Below are positions 8,265 through 17,252 of a stretch of 64,000 nucleotides of DNA, in pieces. Numbering within the stretch: position 1 is the stretch's first letter; each line of letters begins with the position of its first letter. Source of the stretch: Pullichristensenella sp963930055 (GTDB taxonomy: Bacteria; Bacillota; Clostridia; Christensenellales; Aristaeellaceae); contig CAWVKS010000009.1 of assembly GCA_963930055.1 (NCBI GenBank), positions 228,024 through 292,023 of the forward strand. Reading direction: 5' to 3'. The translations under genes were made by a program, and so were the position numbers. Under the pieces are notes generated by a model that was not told the origin of the DNA, searched no databases, and saw only the letters and a program-made list of their open reading frames with translations.

Positions 8265-9331
8265 TGAAACGCTACAAGGACTTAAAGACCGAGCAGCTCG
8301 CCGGCGCCCTCGAAGAGCAGCTCAAAGGACAGCTTGCGCAAGAAGAGGCGCAGGCCGCGGGCGCGCCCTCGGCGGAGGCGGCGGCCACGGGGCTTTCCGA
8401 CAAGGAGCTTTTCTCCTTCGCCGGCTTCGACGCCTCCGAGGCCGAGCGCGGCGGCTATTCCAACTATTCCTACTGGCGGGCGACGCTCAGGGTGTTTTTC
8501 AAAAACCGCATCGCCGTGTTCTTCCTCATCGTCATGGTTTTGACGCTTCTGTTCACCTTCATCCAGCCGCTTCTGCCCGGGCAGCGCGACCCGTTGACCA
8601 TCCACTACAACGAGTCCGGCCGCACGCTCTCCAACCTCGCGCCAGGCGAGCAGGGCTTCATCTTCGGCACCAACAACATCGGCCAGGACATCTGGGCGCG
8701 CATCTGGTCGGGCACGCGCACCTCGCTGCTGATCGGCTTCACGGTGGCCTGCGTGGAGGCCGTGCTGGGCATCCTCATGGGCGTTTTGTGGGGCTATGTG
8801 CGCAAGCTGGACTTTTTCTTCACCGAACTGTACAACGTGTGCGACAATATCCCGCAGACGCTGTTGCTCATCCTCATCTCCTACATACTCAACCCGGGCG
8901 TGGACACGATCATCTTCGCTTTGTGCCTGACCGGCTGGCTGAGCATGGCGCGCTTTATCCGCAACCAGATCATCATCATCCGCGACCGCGACTACAACCT
9001 CGCCTCGCGCTGCCTGGGCACGCCGACGATGCGCATCGTCTTTAAAAACCTGCTGCCCTACCTTGTGTCGGTCATCACCATGCGCATGGCGCTGTCCATC
9101 CCCTCGGCCATCGGCAACGAGGTGTTCGTCACCTACATAGGCATCGGCCTGCCGCTGGACACGCCGTCCCTGGGCAACCTCATCGAAGCCGGCCGCGAGC
9201 TGATGACCATACCGTTTTTGCGCTATCAGCTCTACTTCCCGGTGGCGGTGCTGGCGCTGATCACCATTTCCTTCTACGTCATCGGCAACGCCTTTGCCGA
9301 CGCCGCCGACCCCAAGAACCACGTCAAGTAA
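8264..9331 (+). CDS. dppC: Dipeptide ABC transporter permease (DppC type)
   Basis: 355 aa. Residues 1-75 are a charged, Ala/Glu-rich cytoplasmic extension with no obvious domain, longer than usual for DppC; the membrane part starts near residue 80 (RNRIAVFF-like region), includes the DppC hallmark FGTNNIGQDIWARI and an EAA loop (NLASRCLGTPTMRI). RBS AAGGAGGG lies inside the end of dppB and the start overlaps its stop (TGATG), indicating coupled translation. Confidence 0.95.
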   Translation: MKRYKDLKTEQLAGALEEQLKGQLAQEEAQAAGAPSAEAAATGLSDKELFSFAGFDASEAERGGYSNYSYWRATLRVFFKNRIAVFFLIVMVLTLLFTFIQPLLPGQRDPLTIHYNESGRTLSNLAPGEQGFIFGTNNIGQDIWARIWSGTRTSLLIGFTVACVEAVLGILMGVLWGYVRKLDFFFTELYNVCDNIPQTLLLILISYILNPGVDTIIFALCLTGWLSMARFIRNQIIIIRDRDYNLASRCLGTPTMRIVFKNLLPYLVSVITMRMALSIPSAIGNEVFVTYIGIGLPLDTPSLGNLIEAGRELMTIPFLRYQLYFPVAVLALITISFYVIGNAFADAADPKNHVK

Positions 9332-9343
9332 GGAGGGCCAGAC

Positions 9344-10381
9344 ATGGAAAACAACGTCATACTCTCCGTGCGCGACCTGGACGTGAAGTTCACGCTGCGC
9401 GGGCAGACGCTGCACGCCGTGCGCGGCGCCTCGCTGGACGTGTACGAGGGCGAGAGCCTGGCCATCGTCGGCGAGTCCGGCTCGGGCAAGAGCGTGTTCG
9501 TCAAGACCTTCATGGGGCTTCTGGACGCCAACGGCTTTATCTCCGGCGGGCAGATCCTCTATAACGGGCAGGACCTGACCGCCTACCGCACCGACAGGGA
9601 CTGGCTGAAGATCCGCGGCCACGAGATCGCCATGGTGCTGCAGGACCCGATGACTTCCTTAAACCCCTTAAAGACCATCGGCAAGCAGATCGAGGAGGCC
9701 GTGAAACTGCATCAGGGCCTGCGCGGGGCCGAGGCCAAGCGCGCCGTGCTGGAAGTGCTCAAGGACGTGGGCATCGACGAGCCGGAGCGCCGCTACCGCC
9801 AGTACCCCCACGAGTTTTCCGGCGGCATGCGCCAGAGGGTGGTCATCGCCATCGCCGTGGCCTGCCGGCCGAAGATACTCATCTGCGATGAGCCGACCAC
9901 GGCGCTGGACGTGACCATCCAGGCGCAGATCCTCGAGCTCATTAAGGAAATGCAGAAGAAGTATCACCTCACCACCATCTACATCACCCACGACCTGGGC
10001 GTGGTGGCCAACGTGGCCGACCGCATCGCCGTGATGTACGCTGGCGGCATCGTCGAGGTGGGCACGTGCGAAGAGGTCTTTTACGACCCCCGCCACCCCT
10101 ACACCTGGGCGCTGCTTTCGTCGCTGCCGCAGCTGGGCGTGAAGGGCGAGCCGCTGTTCTCCATTCAGGGCACGCCGCCCAATCTCTTCCACGAAGTGAA
10201 GGGCGACGCCTTCGCCCCGCGCAACCCGCAGGCGTTGAAGATCGACTTCCTCGTCGACCCGCCGTATTTCGAGGTCTCCCCCACCCACAAGGCGCGCACC
10301 TGGCTGCTTGACCCGCGCGCCCCGAAGGTGGAAAAGCCGCGCATCATCGCCCGGCGCAAACGGAAGGAGGGAGAGGCATGA
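9344..10381 (+). CDS. dppD: Dipeptide ABC transporter ATP-binding protein (DppD type)
   Basis: 345 aa. Walker A GESGSGKS, signature FSGGMRQR, Walker B ILICDEPTTALD, switch His in ITHDLG. The C-terminal oligopeptide-transporter extension (PYTWALLSSLP onward) is present but the Cys cluster found in many OppD/DppD proteins is not visible. RBS AAGGAGGG. Ends in an ATGA overlap with the next ATPase gene. Confidence 0.95.
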   Translation: MENNVILSVRDLDVKFTLRGQTLHAVRGASLDVYEGESLAIVGESGSGKSVFVKTFMGLLDANGFISGGQILYNGQDLTAYRTDRDWLKIRGHEIAMVLQDPMTSLNPLKTIGKQIEEAVKLHQGLRGAEAKRAVLEVLKDVGIDEPERRYRQYPHEFSGGMRQRVVIAIAVACRPKILICDEPTTALDVTIQAQILELIKEMQKKYHLTTIYITHDLGVVANVADRIAVMYAGGIVEVGTCEEVFYDPRHPYTWALLSSLPQLGVKGEPLFSIQGTPPNLFHEVKGDAFAPRNPQALKIDFLVDPPYFEVSPTHKARTWLLDPRAPKVEKPRIIARRKRKEGEA

Positions 10382-11313
10382 GCGCTGAACGCAAAAAGCT
10401 GCTGAACGTTGAAAACCTCACCGTGCGCTTCGGCTCCCGCCGCCATCCCTTCACCGCCGTCAACGGCGTCTCCTTCCACATCTTTGAGGGCGAGACGTTC
10501 GGGCTGGTGGGCGAATCCGGCTCCGGCAAGACCACCATCGGCCGCGCCATCATCCGCATCCATCCCACCTCGGCGGGGACGGTGACGTTCGACGGCAGGC
10601 AGATCAACGGCCGCATCCCCCGCGCCCTTGATCACGAGGTAACGCGGCGCATACAGATGATTTTTCAGGACCCCATGGCATCGCTCAACGAGCGCGCCAA
10701 GGTGGATTACATCGTCGCCGAGGGGCTCTACTCCAACGGCTTCCACCTGACCAGGGCCGAGCGCGAGGCGCGCGTGGAAAAGGCTTTGCAGGCAGTGGGT
10801 CTGCTGCCCGAGTTTGCCAGCCGCTTCCCGCACGAGTTTTCCGGCGGCCAGCGGCAGCGCATCGGCATCGCCCGCGCGCTGGTGATGGAGCCGGACTTCA
10901 TCATCGCCGACGAGCCCATTTCGGCGCTGGACGTGTCCATCCGCGCGCAGGTCTTGAACCTGCTTTCCGAATTGCAAAAGGCGCGGGGACTGACGTATCT
11001 GTTCATCGCCCACGATCTGTCCGTGGTGCGCTTCATCTGCGATCGCATCGCCGTCATCCACAAGGGCGACATCGTGGAGCTGGCCGAGAGCGAGGAATTG
11101 TTCGCGCGGCCCTTGCATCCCTACACGCGCTCGCTGCTCTCCGCCATCCCCCAGCCCGATCCTGTGGCCGAGCGTCACAAAAAGCTGCTGGTGTACGACC
11201 CCGCCTGCCACCGCTACGGCCCCGGCAACGGGCCTTCCTGGCAGGAGGCCTATCCCGACCACTTCGTGCTCGCCAGCGGCGAGGAGCTTTCTCAGTATCA
11301 AAGCATGTATTGA
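10378..11313 (+). CDS. dppF: Dipeptide ABC transporter ATP-binding protein (DppF type)
   Basis: 311 aa second ATPase of the transporter. Walker A GESGSGKTT, signature FSGGQRQR, Walker B FIIADEPISALD, switch His in IAHDLS, and the OppF/DppF C-terminal HPYTRSLLSAIPQPDP motif. Starts inside the dppD stop (ATGA). Confidence 0.95.
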   Translation: MSAERKKLLNVENLTVRFGSRRHPFTAVNGVSFHIFEGETFGLVGESGSGKTTIGRAIIRIHPTSAGTVTFDGRQINGRIPRALDHEVTRRIQMIFQDPMASLNERAKVDYIVAEGLYSNGFHLTRAEREARVEKALQAVGLLPEFASRFPHEFSGGQRQRIGIARALVMEPDFIIADEPISALDVSIRAQVLNLLSELQKARGLTYLFIAHDLSVVRFICDRIAVIHKGDIVELAESEELFARPLHPYTRSLLSAIPQPDPVAERHKKLLVYDPACHRYGPGNGPSWQEAYPDHFVLASGEELSQYQSMY

Positions 11314-11325
11314 GAGGTGTTTGCC

Positions 11326-12243
11326 ATGTTCGTTCCCGCCCCCCTCTTCCCCGGCGCACGGGTGGCGCTGGTCGGCCCCTCCTCCGCGGTGTCGGAAGAA
11401 CGCCTGCGGCGCGCGGACTCCTTTGTGAGCGCCCTGGGGTTAAAGCCTGTCTACTACCCCTCCTGCCTCTACAAAAGCCGCGACGGCTACCTCGCCGCCA
11501 CGGACGCGCAGCGGGCGCAGGACATCATGCGCGCCTTTGAAAACGACGCCATTGACGGCATCTGGTGCCTGCGCGGCGGCTACGGGGCGCACCGCATACT
11601 GCCGCTTCTGGACGCGGCGGTCATCCGCAAGCACCGCAAGTGGTTCGGCGGCTATTCCGACGTGACGGCGCTGCACGCCTTCCTGAACCAGAAGTGCGGT
11701 CTGGAAACGTATCATACCATCATGCCCGCCACGGACTGGGACGTGGACGCCTTTTCCCTCGAAGCGCTGAAAAAGGCGCTCTTTGGCGGACTTTCCGGCG
11801 CGCTGGACGCCCCTGAGGGCTTTGCGCCCAAAACACTGGTGCCGGGCATGGCGCGGGGCGCGCTGTGCGGCGGCAACCTCTCCTTGCTGGCGGCCTCCAT
11901 GGGCACGCCATGGGAGATCGACACGCGCGGGAAGATACTCTTCCTCGAGGACGTGAACGAAAAGACCTACCGCATAGACAGCATGCTCACGCAGCTGCGC
12001 AACGGCGGCAAGTTTGACGACTGCGCCGGCATCATACTCGGCCACTGGACGGACTGCAAGCCGGAGGACGAAAGCTGCGCGCTGACGCTGGAGGAAATTT
12101 TTGCGCAGCTCATCGTCCCGGCGGGCAAGCCCGCCATCCGCGGCTTTGCCTGCGGCCACAGCATGCCCACCCACGCCCTGCCGCTGGGCCGCGTGTGCGA
12201 ACTGGACGCGGCGGCGGGCGCGGTGCATATCGGGGAGGCGTAG
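11326..12243 (+). CDS. ykfA: Muramoyltetrapeptide LD-carboxypeptidase (peptidase S66)
   Basis: Cleaves the L,D bond between meso-diaminopimelate and the terminal D-Ala of peptidoglycan tetrapeptides in the cytoplasm. 305 aa. Nucleophile Ser111 in GGYSD, then a Glu in the FLEDVNE region and a His in GHSMPTHA, the S66 Ser-Glu-His arrangement. ATG 11326 follows GAGAGGTG; a GTG three codons earlier overlaps that RBS. Twelve bp after dppF, so transporter and cytoplasmic processing are co-expressed. Confidence 0.92.
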   Translation: MFVPAPLFPGARVALVGPSSAVSEERLRRADSFVSALGLKPVYYPSCLYKSRDGYLAATDAQRAQDIMRAFENDAIDGIWCLRGGYGAHRILPLLDAAVIRKHRKWFGGYSDVTALHAFLNQKCGLETYHTIMPATDWDVDAFSLEALKKALFGGLSGALDAPEGFAPKTLVPGMARGALCGGNLSLLAASMGTPWEIDTRGKILFLEDVNEKTYRIDSMLTQLRNGGKFDDCAGIILGHWTDCKPEDESCALTLEEIFAQLIVPAGKPAIRGFACGHSMPTHALPLGRVCELDAAAGAVHIGEA

Positions 12244-12246
12244 GCG

Positions 12247-13053
12247 ATGGACAACGCTGCTTTGCAGGCAAAACTCTTCGCCATACTCGACGCCTTTCCC
12301 ACGAAAAGCGCCCTGCACGTCGTCGATCTGACCACAGGCGAAGTTGTCGCCTCGCTGCGCGCCGCTACGCGCGTGGTCTCAGCCTCGACGATCAAGGTGG
12401 CGCTGCTCTTTTGCGCGCTGGAGGACGTCATGGCGGGGAAGCTGGCGCTGGATGCGCACATTTCCATTGCCCCGGAGGACTTCCGCGAGGACACGCGCGT
12501 GTTCGAGCCGGAATACCGGCAGGACGGCTGTTCTTTGTGGGAGATGCTCTACTGGATGATCGTTTTGAGCGACAACACCGCCACCAACGCCGTCATCTCC
12601 ACGCTGGGCTACGAGCATATCAACGCATATTGCGCGCGGCTGGGGCTTCAAAGCACCGCCTGCCAGCGCAAGATGCTCGACTGGACGGCGGTCCGGGAGG
12701 GGCGCAACAACTACACCTCCGCCCTCGACCAGTTCCGCCTCTACGAAATGCTCTACCACGGGGAGATACTGAACGCGGAACTGCGCGCCGTGGCGGCGGA
12801 CTTCCTCTCCCGCGTGCGCTCGTTCGACGAATTGCAGCGCTACATTCCCGACGCGGTGACCCTCTGGCACAAGCCCGGGGGGCTGGATCATCTGACGCAC
12901 GACGCGGGGGTGTTCTTCCTGGAGGGGCGGCCCTACTTCCTCGGCGTCTTTACCTGGGACGGCCCGTCTTTGGACGGACAGCCGGAGCAGGCGCGGCTCA
13001 TCGGCCGCGTCTCGCGCCTCGTCTATGACTTTATGAAGGAGAAACGCGCATGA
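12247..13053 (+). CDS. Class A beta-lactamase-fold serine hydrolase
   Basis: 268 aa of the beta-lactamase2 (PF13354-type) family. Active-site SxxK at Ser47-Lys50 (ASTIK) and SDN at 108-110; the third motif is HKPGG rather than KTG, and the class A Glu166 motif is not evident. No signal peptide, so it would act in the cytoplasm unless exported otherwise; a role on imported wall peptides is an inference from its place between LD-carboxypeptidase and endopeptidase. Similar genes occur in other salvage clusters. True beta-lactam hydrolysis is doubtful. Confidence 0.8.
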   Translation: MDNAALQAKLFAILDAFPTKSALHVVDLTTGEVVASLRAATRVVSASTIKVALLFCALEDVMAGKLALDAHISIAPEDFREDTRVFEPEYRQDGCSLWEMLYWMIVLSDNTATNAVISTLGYEHINAYCARLGLQSTACQRKMLDWTAVREGRNNYTSALDQFRLYEMLYHGEILNAELRAVAADFLSRVRSFDELQRYIPDAVTLWHKPGGLDHLTHDAGVFFLEGRPYFLGVFTWDGPSLDGQPEQARLIGRVSRLVYDFMKEKRA

Positions 13054-13868
13054 AAGCGATCGTCAACGCCGCCGTCTGCCCGCTGAAGGCGGAGCCCAAG
13101 TGGGAGACGACGCTGGTGGATGAAGTGTTGTACGGCATGGTGGTGGACATACTCGAAGAGACCGCCCCCGGCTGGGTCAGGGTGCGCACGCACTACCGCT
13201 ACGAGGGCTACGCGCCCAAAGAGCAGCTGATCGTCGGCGACGAGGCGGCGCGGGCGTGGGAGGCGCTTCCCAAGCGCGTGGTGCGCAACAAGAACTGCTG
13301 CGATGTGCTCTCCATCCCCAAGGTGCAGGGGCTGTTTTTGCAGGGCGCGACGCGCGGCGCGGTGCTGGGCGTTGGCGGCGAGGCGGAAAACGGCTGGCAG
13401 AAGGTGATCCTGGCCGACGGGCGCGAGGGCTTTGTGCAGGCGTCCATCCTCGGCGAGCACTTCACCGCCCCCTGCTGCGCGGACGAGGCCGGTCTTAGGC
13501 GAGCCATCGCCGAAGCGGCGCTGCTCTATCGCGGCACGCACTACCGCTGGGGCGGCAAATCTCCCCTGGGCATCGACTGTTCGGGGCTGGCTTCCATGGC
13601 CTACATGCTCTGCGGCATCTGCATCTACCGCGACGCCAACATCGTCGAGGGCTTCCCCATCCACGAGATACCGCGCGAGCGCATGCGCAGGGGCGACCTG
13701 CTCTTCTTCCCCGGCCACGTGGCCGTGTATCTGGGCGAGGGGCGCTATTGCCACTCCACCGGACGCGCTGGCGACGACGGTTTCACCATCAACAGCCTCG
13801 ACCCCGACGCGGAGGACTTCCGTGCCGATCTGGCCGAAAAGCTCAGCGCCGTGGGTAGCTATTTCTAG
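13050..13868 (+). CDS. ykfC: NlpC/P60 gamma-D-Glu-diamino acid endopeptidase (YkfC type)
   Basis: Cuts the gamma-D-Glu-Dap bond of peptides with a free N-terminal L-Ala. 272 aa: two SH3-like domains at about 1-65 and 70-138, then the NlpC/P60 domain with Cys177 (GIDCSGL), His223 (PGHVAVYLG) and a further polar residue near His235. No signal peptide, in keeping with a cytoplasmic recycling enzyme. Overlaps the preceding gene by ATGA. Confidence 0.92.
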   Translation: MKAIVNAAVCPLKAEPKWETTLVDEVLYGMVVDILEETAPGWVRVRTHYRYEGYAPKEQLIVGDEAARAWEALPKRVVRNKNCCDVLSIPKVQGLFLQGATRGAVLGVGGEAENGWQKVILADGREGFVQASILGEHFTAPCCADEAGLRRAIAEAALLYRGTHYRWGGKSPLGIDCSGLASMAYMLCGICIYRDANIVEGFPIHEIPRERMRRGDLLFFPGHVAVYLGEGRYCHSTGRAGDDGFTINSLDPDAEDFRADLAEKLSAVGSYF

Positions 13869-13892
13869 ACATTCCCGAAAGGACGGATACGA

Positions 13893-14699
13893 ATGAAGGT
13901 ATTTTTGAGCGCCGACATGGAGGGCACCTGCGGCATCGTCGCCTGGCCGGAGACGGAGCGCTCCACGCCCATGGACTACGCCCCCTACCAGAAGCAGATG
14001 AGCCGCGAAGTGGCCGCCGCCTGCCGCGGCGCGCTCTCCGCCGGCGCGGAGGATGTGCTGGTCAAGGACGCGCACGATTCCGCCCGCAACATTGACCCCA
14101 CCGTGCTGCCGCGCGGGGCGCGCATCCACCGCGCCTGGTCCGGCGACCCGCTCTCGATGATGACGGGCCTCAATTATGATACGTTCGACGCCGTGTTCTT
14201 TACCGGCTACCACGCCTGGGCAGGCTGCCCCGGCAACCCCCTCAGCCACACGATGAACCTGAAAAACGACCACGTGACCCTCAACGGCACGCCCTGCAGC
14301 GAATTCCTGCTCAACGCCTACACCGCCGGCTATTACAATGTGCCCGTGGCGCTCATCACCGGCGACAAGGCGCTGTGCGATTTCGCCCGCGAACTGATCC
14401 CCGCCATCACCACCGTGGCGGTCAACGAGGGGCGCGGCAACGGCGTGACCTCCATCCACCCGGACGAGGCCGTGGAGCGCATCGAGGCCGCCGCCGCCAG
14501 GGCCGTGCAAAACGCCGCCCAGTGCAAGGTGCCGATGCCGGAGCACTTCCGCATCGAGGTGGATTTCATCAAGCACCACGTGGCCTACTCCAGGAGCTTT
14601 TACCCCGGCGCGTCGCTCAAGGACGGCAAATTCGTCTGCTTCGACAGCGACGACTGGTACGAGGTGCTACGCTTCTGCCACTTTGTGCTCAGCGATTGA
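13893..14699 (+). CDS. dppA: D-aminopeptidase, peptidase M55 (DppA type)
   Basis: Zn-dependent peptidase releasing D-amino acids such as D-Ala from D-Ala-D-Ala. 268 aa beginning MKVFLSADMEGTCGIV, where Asp8 and Glu10 are metal ligands; the His of VKDAHDSARN and the HAWAGC motif complete the site. Last gene of the salvage operon, 24 bp after ykfC with RBS GAAAGGA, and followed by a terminator. Confidence 0.94.
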   Translation: MKVFLSADMEGTCGIVAWPETERSTPMDYAPYQKQMSREVAAACRGALSAGAEDVLVKDAHDSARNIDPTVLPRGARIHRAWSGDPLSMMTGLNYDTFDAVFFTGYHAWAGCPGNPLSHTMNLKNDHVTLNGTPCSEFLLNAYTAGYYNVPVALITGDKALCDFARELIPAITTVAVNEGRGNGVTSIHPDEAVERIEAAAARAVQNAAQCKVPMPEHFRIEVDFIKHHVAYSRSFYPGASLKDGKFVCFDSDDWYEVLRFCHFVLSD

Positions 14700-14709
14700 G
14701 CGCGCATGC

Positions 14710-14749
14710 AAAAACGCCTTCGGTTCTCGCGAGCCGAAGGCGTTTTTTT
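14710..14749. terminator. Bidirectional terminator between dppA and fhs
   Basis: Stem AAAACGCCTTCGG / CCGAAGGCGTTTT with T7 on the plus side and an A5 run on the left that gives a T-tract on the minus strand, serving the convergent fhs gene as well. Confidence 0.88.
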
Positions 14750-14760
14750 GTACAATATCG

Positions 14761-16425
14761 TTAGAACAGCCCCGTGATCCTGCCCGTTTCGTCCACGTCG
14801 ATGTTCTCCGCGGCGGGAACTTTGGGCAGGCCGGGCATGGTCATGATGTCGCCGGTGAGGGCGACAATGAAGCCCGCGCCCGCCGAAACGCGCAGGTTGC
14901 GCACGGTGATGGTGAAGTTTTCCGGCGCGCCCAGCTTCTTCGGGTCGTCGGAAAAGCTGTATTGCGTCTTGGCCACGCAGACGGGGAGGCCGCCAAAGCC
15001 CAGTTCCGTGAGCTGGCGCGCCTGCTTTTTCGCCGCGGGCAGCAATTCCGCGCCCGCGCCGCCGTAGACGCGGCGGGCGATGGCGCCCAGCTTTTCCTCG
15101 ATGGTCATGGAAAGGTCGTAGCTGTACTGGAAGCGGTTTTCCGCCTCGCAGAGGCGCACCACTTCCTCGGCCAGCGCCACGCCGCCTTCGCCGCCCTTGC
15201 CCCAGACCTCGGAGAGGGCCACGTTCACGCCCAGCGCGCGGCACTTTTCTTCGACCAGTTTCAGTTCCTCCTCGGTATCGTCCGGGAAGCGGTTGATGGC
15301 CACCACGCAGGGCAGGCCGTAGACGTTTGTGATGTTGGACACGTGGCGCAGAAGGTTCGGCAGACCCTTTTCCAGCGCCGCGAGGTCTTTATTTTTCAGC
15401 TCGTCCTTTTTCAGGCCGCCGTGCAGCTTCAGCGCCCGCACCGTGGCCACCACGACCACCGCCGCGGGGCGCAGGCCGGCCATGCGGCACTTGATGTCGA
15501 GGAACTTTTCCGCGCCGAGGTCCGCGCCGAAGCCGGCCTCGGTGACGGCGTAGTCGCCCAGTTTCAGCGCCATGCGCGTGGCCAGCACGCTGTTGCAGCC
15601 GTGGGCGATGTTGGCAAAGGGGCCGCCGTGGATGAGCGCCGGGGTGTGTTCCAGCGTCTGCACCAGATTGGGCTTGAGCGCGTCCTTCAAAAGCGCCGCC
15701 ATCGCCCCCGCGGCCTTGAGGTCGCCGGCGGTGACGGGCTGTTCGTCGTATGTATAGCCGACGATGATGCGCGAAAGGCGCTCTTTTAAGTCGGCGATGC
15801 TGGTGGCAAGGCAAAGCACGGCCATGATCTCGCTGGCGACGGTGATGTCGTAGCCGTCCTCGCGGGGCGTGCCGTTGACGCGGCCGCCGAGGCCGTCCAC
15901 CACGAAGCGCAGCTGGCGGTCGTTCATGTCCACGCAGCGCTTCCAGGTAATGCGGCGCGGGTCGATGCGCAGCGCGTTGCCCTGGTAGATGTGGTTGTCC
16001 AGCATGGCGGCCAGGAGGTTGTTGGCCGCGCCGATGGCGTGGAAATCGCCGGTGAAGTGGAGGTTGATGTCCTCCATGGGCACCACCTGCGCGTAGCCGC
16101 CGCCCGCCGCGCCGCCCTTGACGCCGAACACCGGGCCGAGGGACGGCTCGCGCAGGGCGACGACGCTGTTTTTGCCGATGCGCCGCAGGGCGTCGGCGAG
16201 GCCGACGGTGGTGGTGGTCTTGCCCTCGCCCGCCGGTGTGGGGGTGATGGCGGTGACGAGCACGAGTTTGCCGTCCGCTTTCGATGTATTCAACAGGGAA
16301 AGGTCGATCTTGGCCTTGTAATTGCCGTACTGTTCCAGGTATTCTTCCGCCACGCCCGCGCGTTCGGCGATCCTGCGGATGTGCAGCATTTCGGTCTGTT
16401 GGGCGATCTGGATGTCGCTGAGCAT
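14761..16425 (-). CDS. fhs: Formate-tetrahydrofolate ligase
   Basis: Makes 10-formyl-THF from formate, THF and ATP in one-carbon metabolism; feeds purine synthesis and, in acetogens, the methyl branch. 554 aa, the usual length. P-loop TPAGEGKTTTT near residue 65, and the conserved LREPSLGPVFG and GGPFANIAHGCNS motifs. ATG 16425 follows AAGGAGGGG by four bases; the frame stays open far upstream but over the neighbouring gene. Second gene after a VTT membrane protein (11-bp gap). Confidence 0.97.
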   Translation of the reverse strand: MLSDIQIAQQTEMLHIRRIAERAGVAEEYLEQYGNYKAKIDLSLLNTSKADGKLVLVTAITPTPAGEGKTTTTVGLADALRRIGKNSVVALREPSLGPVFGVKGGAAGGGYAQVVPMEDINLHFTGDFHAIGAANNLLAAMLDNHIYQGNALRIDPRRITWKRCVDMNDRQLRFVVDGLGGRVNGTPREDGYDITVASEIMAVLCLATSIADLKERLSRIIVGYTYDEQPVTAGDLKAAGAMAALLKDALKPNLVQTLEHTPALIHGGPFANIAHGCNSVLATRMALKLGDYAVTEAGFGADLGAEKFLDIKCRMAGLRPAAVVVVATVRALKLHGGLKKDELKNKDLAALEKGLPNLLRHVSNITNVYGLPCVVAINRFPDDTEEELKLVEEKCRALGVNVALSEVWGKGGEGGVALAEEVVRLCEAENRFQYSYDLSMTIEEKLGAIARRVYGGAGAELLPAAKKQARQLTELGFGGLPVCVAKTQYSFSDDPKKLGAPENFTITVRNLRVSAGAGFIVALTGDIMTMPGLPKVPAAENIDVDETGRITGLF

Positions 16426-16436
16426 GGGACCCCTCC

Positions 16437-17147
16437 TTAGCCGTTGGGATGCCGCCGCGCGCTGAGGCGGCGGTAGACGAGTATGCCGACGAGGCTCAAA
16501 GCCAGCGTCGCGCCGAAGGCGATGAGGGCAAACTGATAGTCCTTCAGCCCCAGCGCGTCGCCGGTGACGGTCGAGGTGACGATCGAGGGGATGCGGGCTA
16601 CGGCGGTGATGAAAAGCCATGTGCCCAGTTTCATGTCGGTGAGGCCGATGAAGTAGGAAAGCAGATCCTTGGGCGTGCCGGGGATGAAAAAGACGATGAA
16701 CGTGAGCAGGTTGAGCCGCCGGGAATCCTGCAAAAAGCGCAGCGAACGTATTTTTTCGCGGGGGAAGAACACTTCCACCAGCTTGACGCCGAAGCGCCGC
16801 ACGAAGAGGAACACCAGCGCGCTGCCGATGACGCAGCCGATGATGCAGAGGATCGTGCCTTCCACCGCGCCAAAGGCGTAGCCCGCGCCCATCTCCAGCG
16901 GCTCGCCGGGGATGAGGGCGATGACGAGCTGAAAGACGACCATGCCCACGAAGATCACGCGGCTCACAAAGCCGGAGGAATCCACCCAGGCGCGGAAGCG
17001 CTCCGGCTCCCGCACGAACTCGACCATCGGCTTGCCCACCAGATAGCCGACCGCGGCGATGAAGAGAAGCGCCACGACGATGGCGAAAAGGTATATCTTC
17101 TTTTTGTGCGCCTCGGTCAGCTGCGCCCGTTCGCGTTTGCGTTTCAT
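16437..17147 (-). CDS. TVP38/TMEM64 (VTT domain, DedA-like) membrane protein
   Basis: 236 aa. Charged N-terminus (MKRKRERAQLTEAHKKK), TM1 at about 18-38, then further membrane segments with the VTT/SNARE-associated motifs IPGEPLEMGAGYAFG and FIPGTPKDLLSYFIGL, the re-entrant Gly/Pro-containing regions of this family. Family members are linked to lipid scrambling or flipping; substrate here unknown. Directly upstream of fhs and probably co-transcribed. Confidence 0.88.
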   Translation of the reverse strand: MKRKRERAQLTEAHKKKIYLFAIVVALLFIAAVGYLVGKPMVEFVREPERFRAWVDSSGFVSRVIFVGMVVFQLVIALIPGEPLEMGAGYAFGAVEGTILCIIGCVIGSALVFLFVRRFGVKLVEVFFPREKIRSLRFLQDSRRLNLLTFIVFFIPGTPKDLLSYFIGLTDMKLGTWLFITAVARIPSIVTSTVTGDALGLKDYQFALIAFGATLALSLVGILVYRRLSARRHPNG

Positions 17148-17252
17148 ACATTGTCTCCCTCAAACCGCGCCGCCCCGAAAGGCGCGCACGTTTAGTATAC
17201 CACATTTCGGGAAACAAGTATAGCCCGCCGCCTTCAACGTTTTATCAACGCG

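Noticed and set aside
12247..13053. Beta-lactam resistance gene
   Set aside because: Although of class A fold, it lacks a signal peptide, KTG and the Glu166 motif and sits in a peptide salvage operon.
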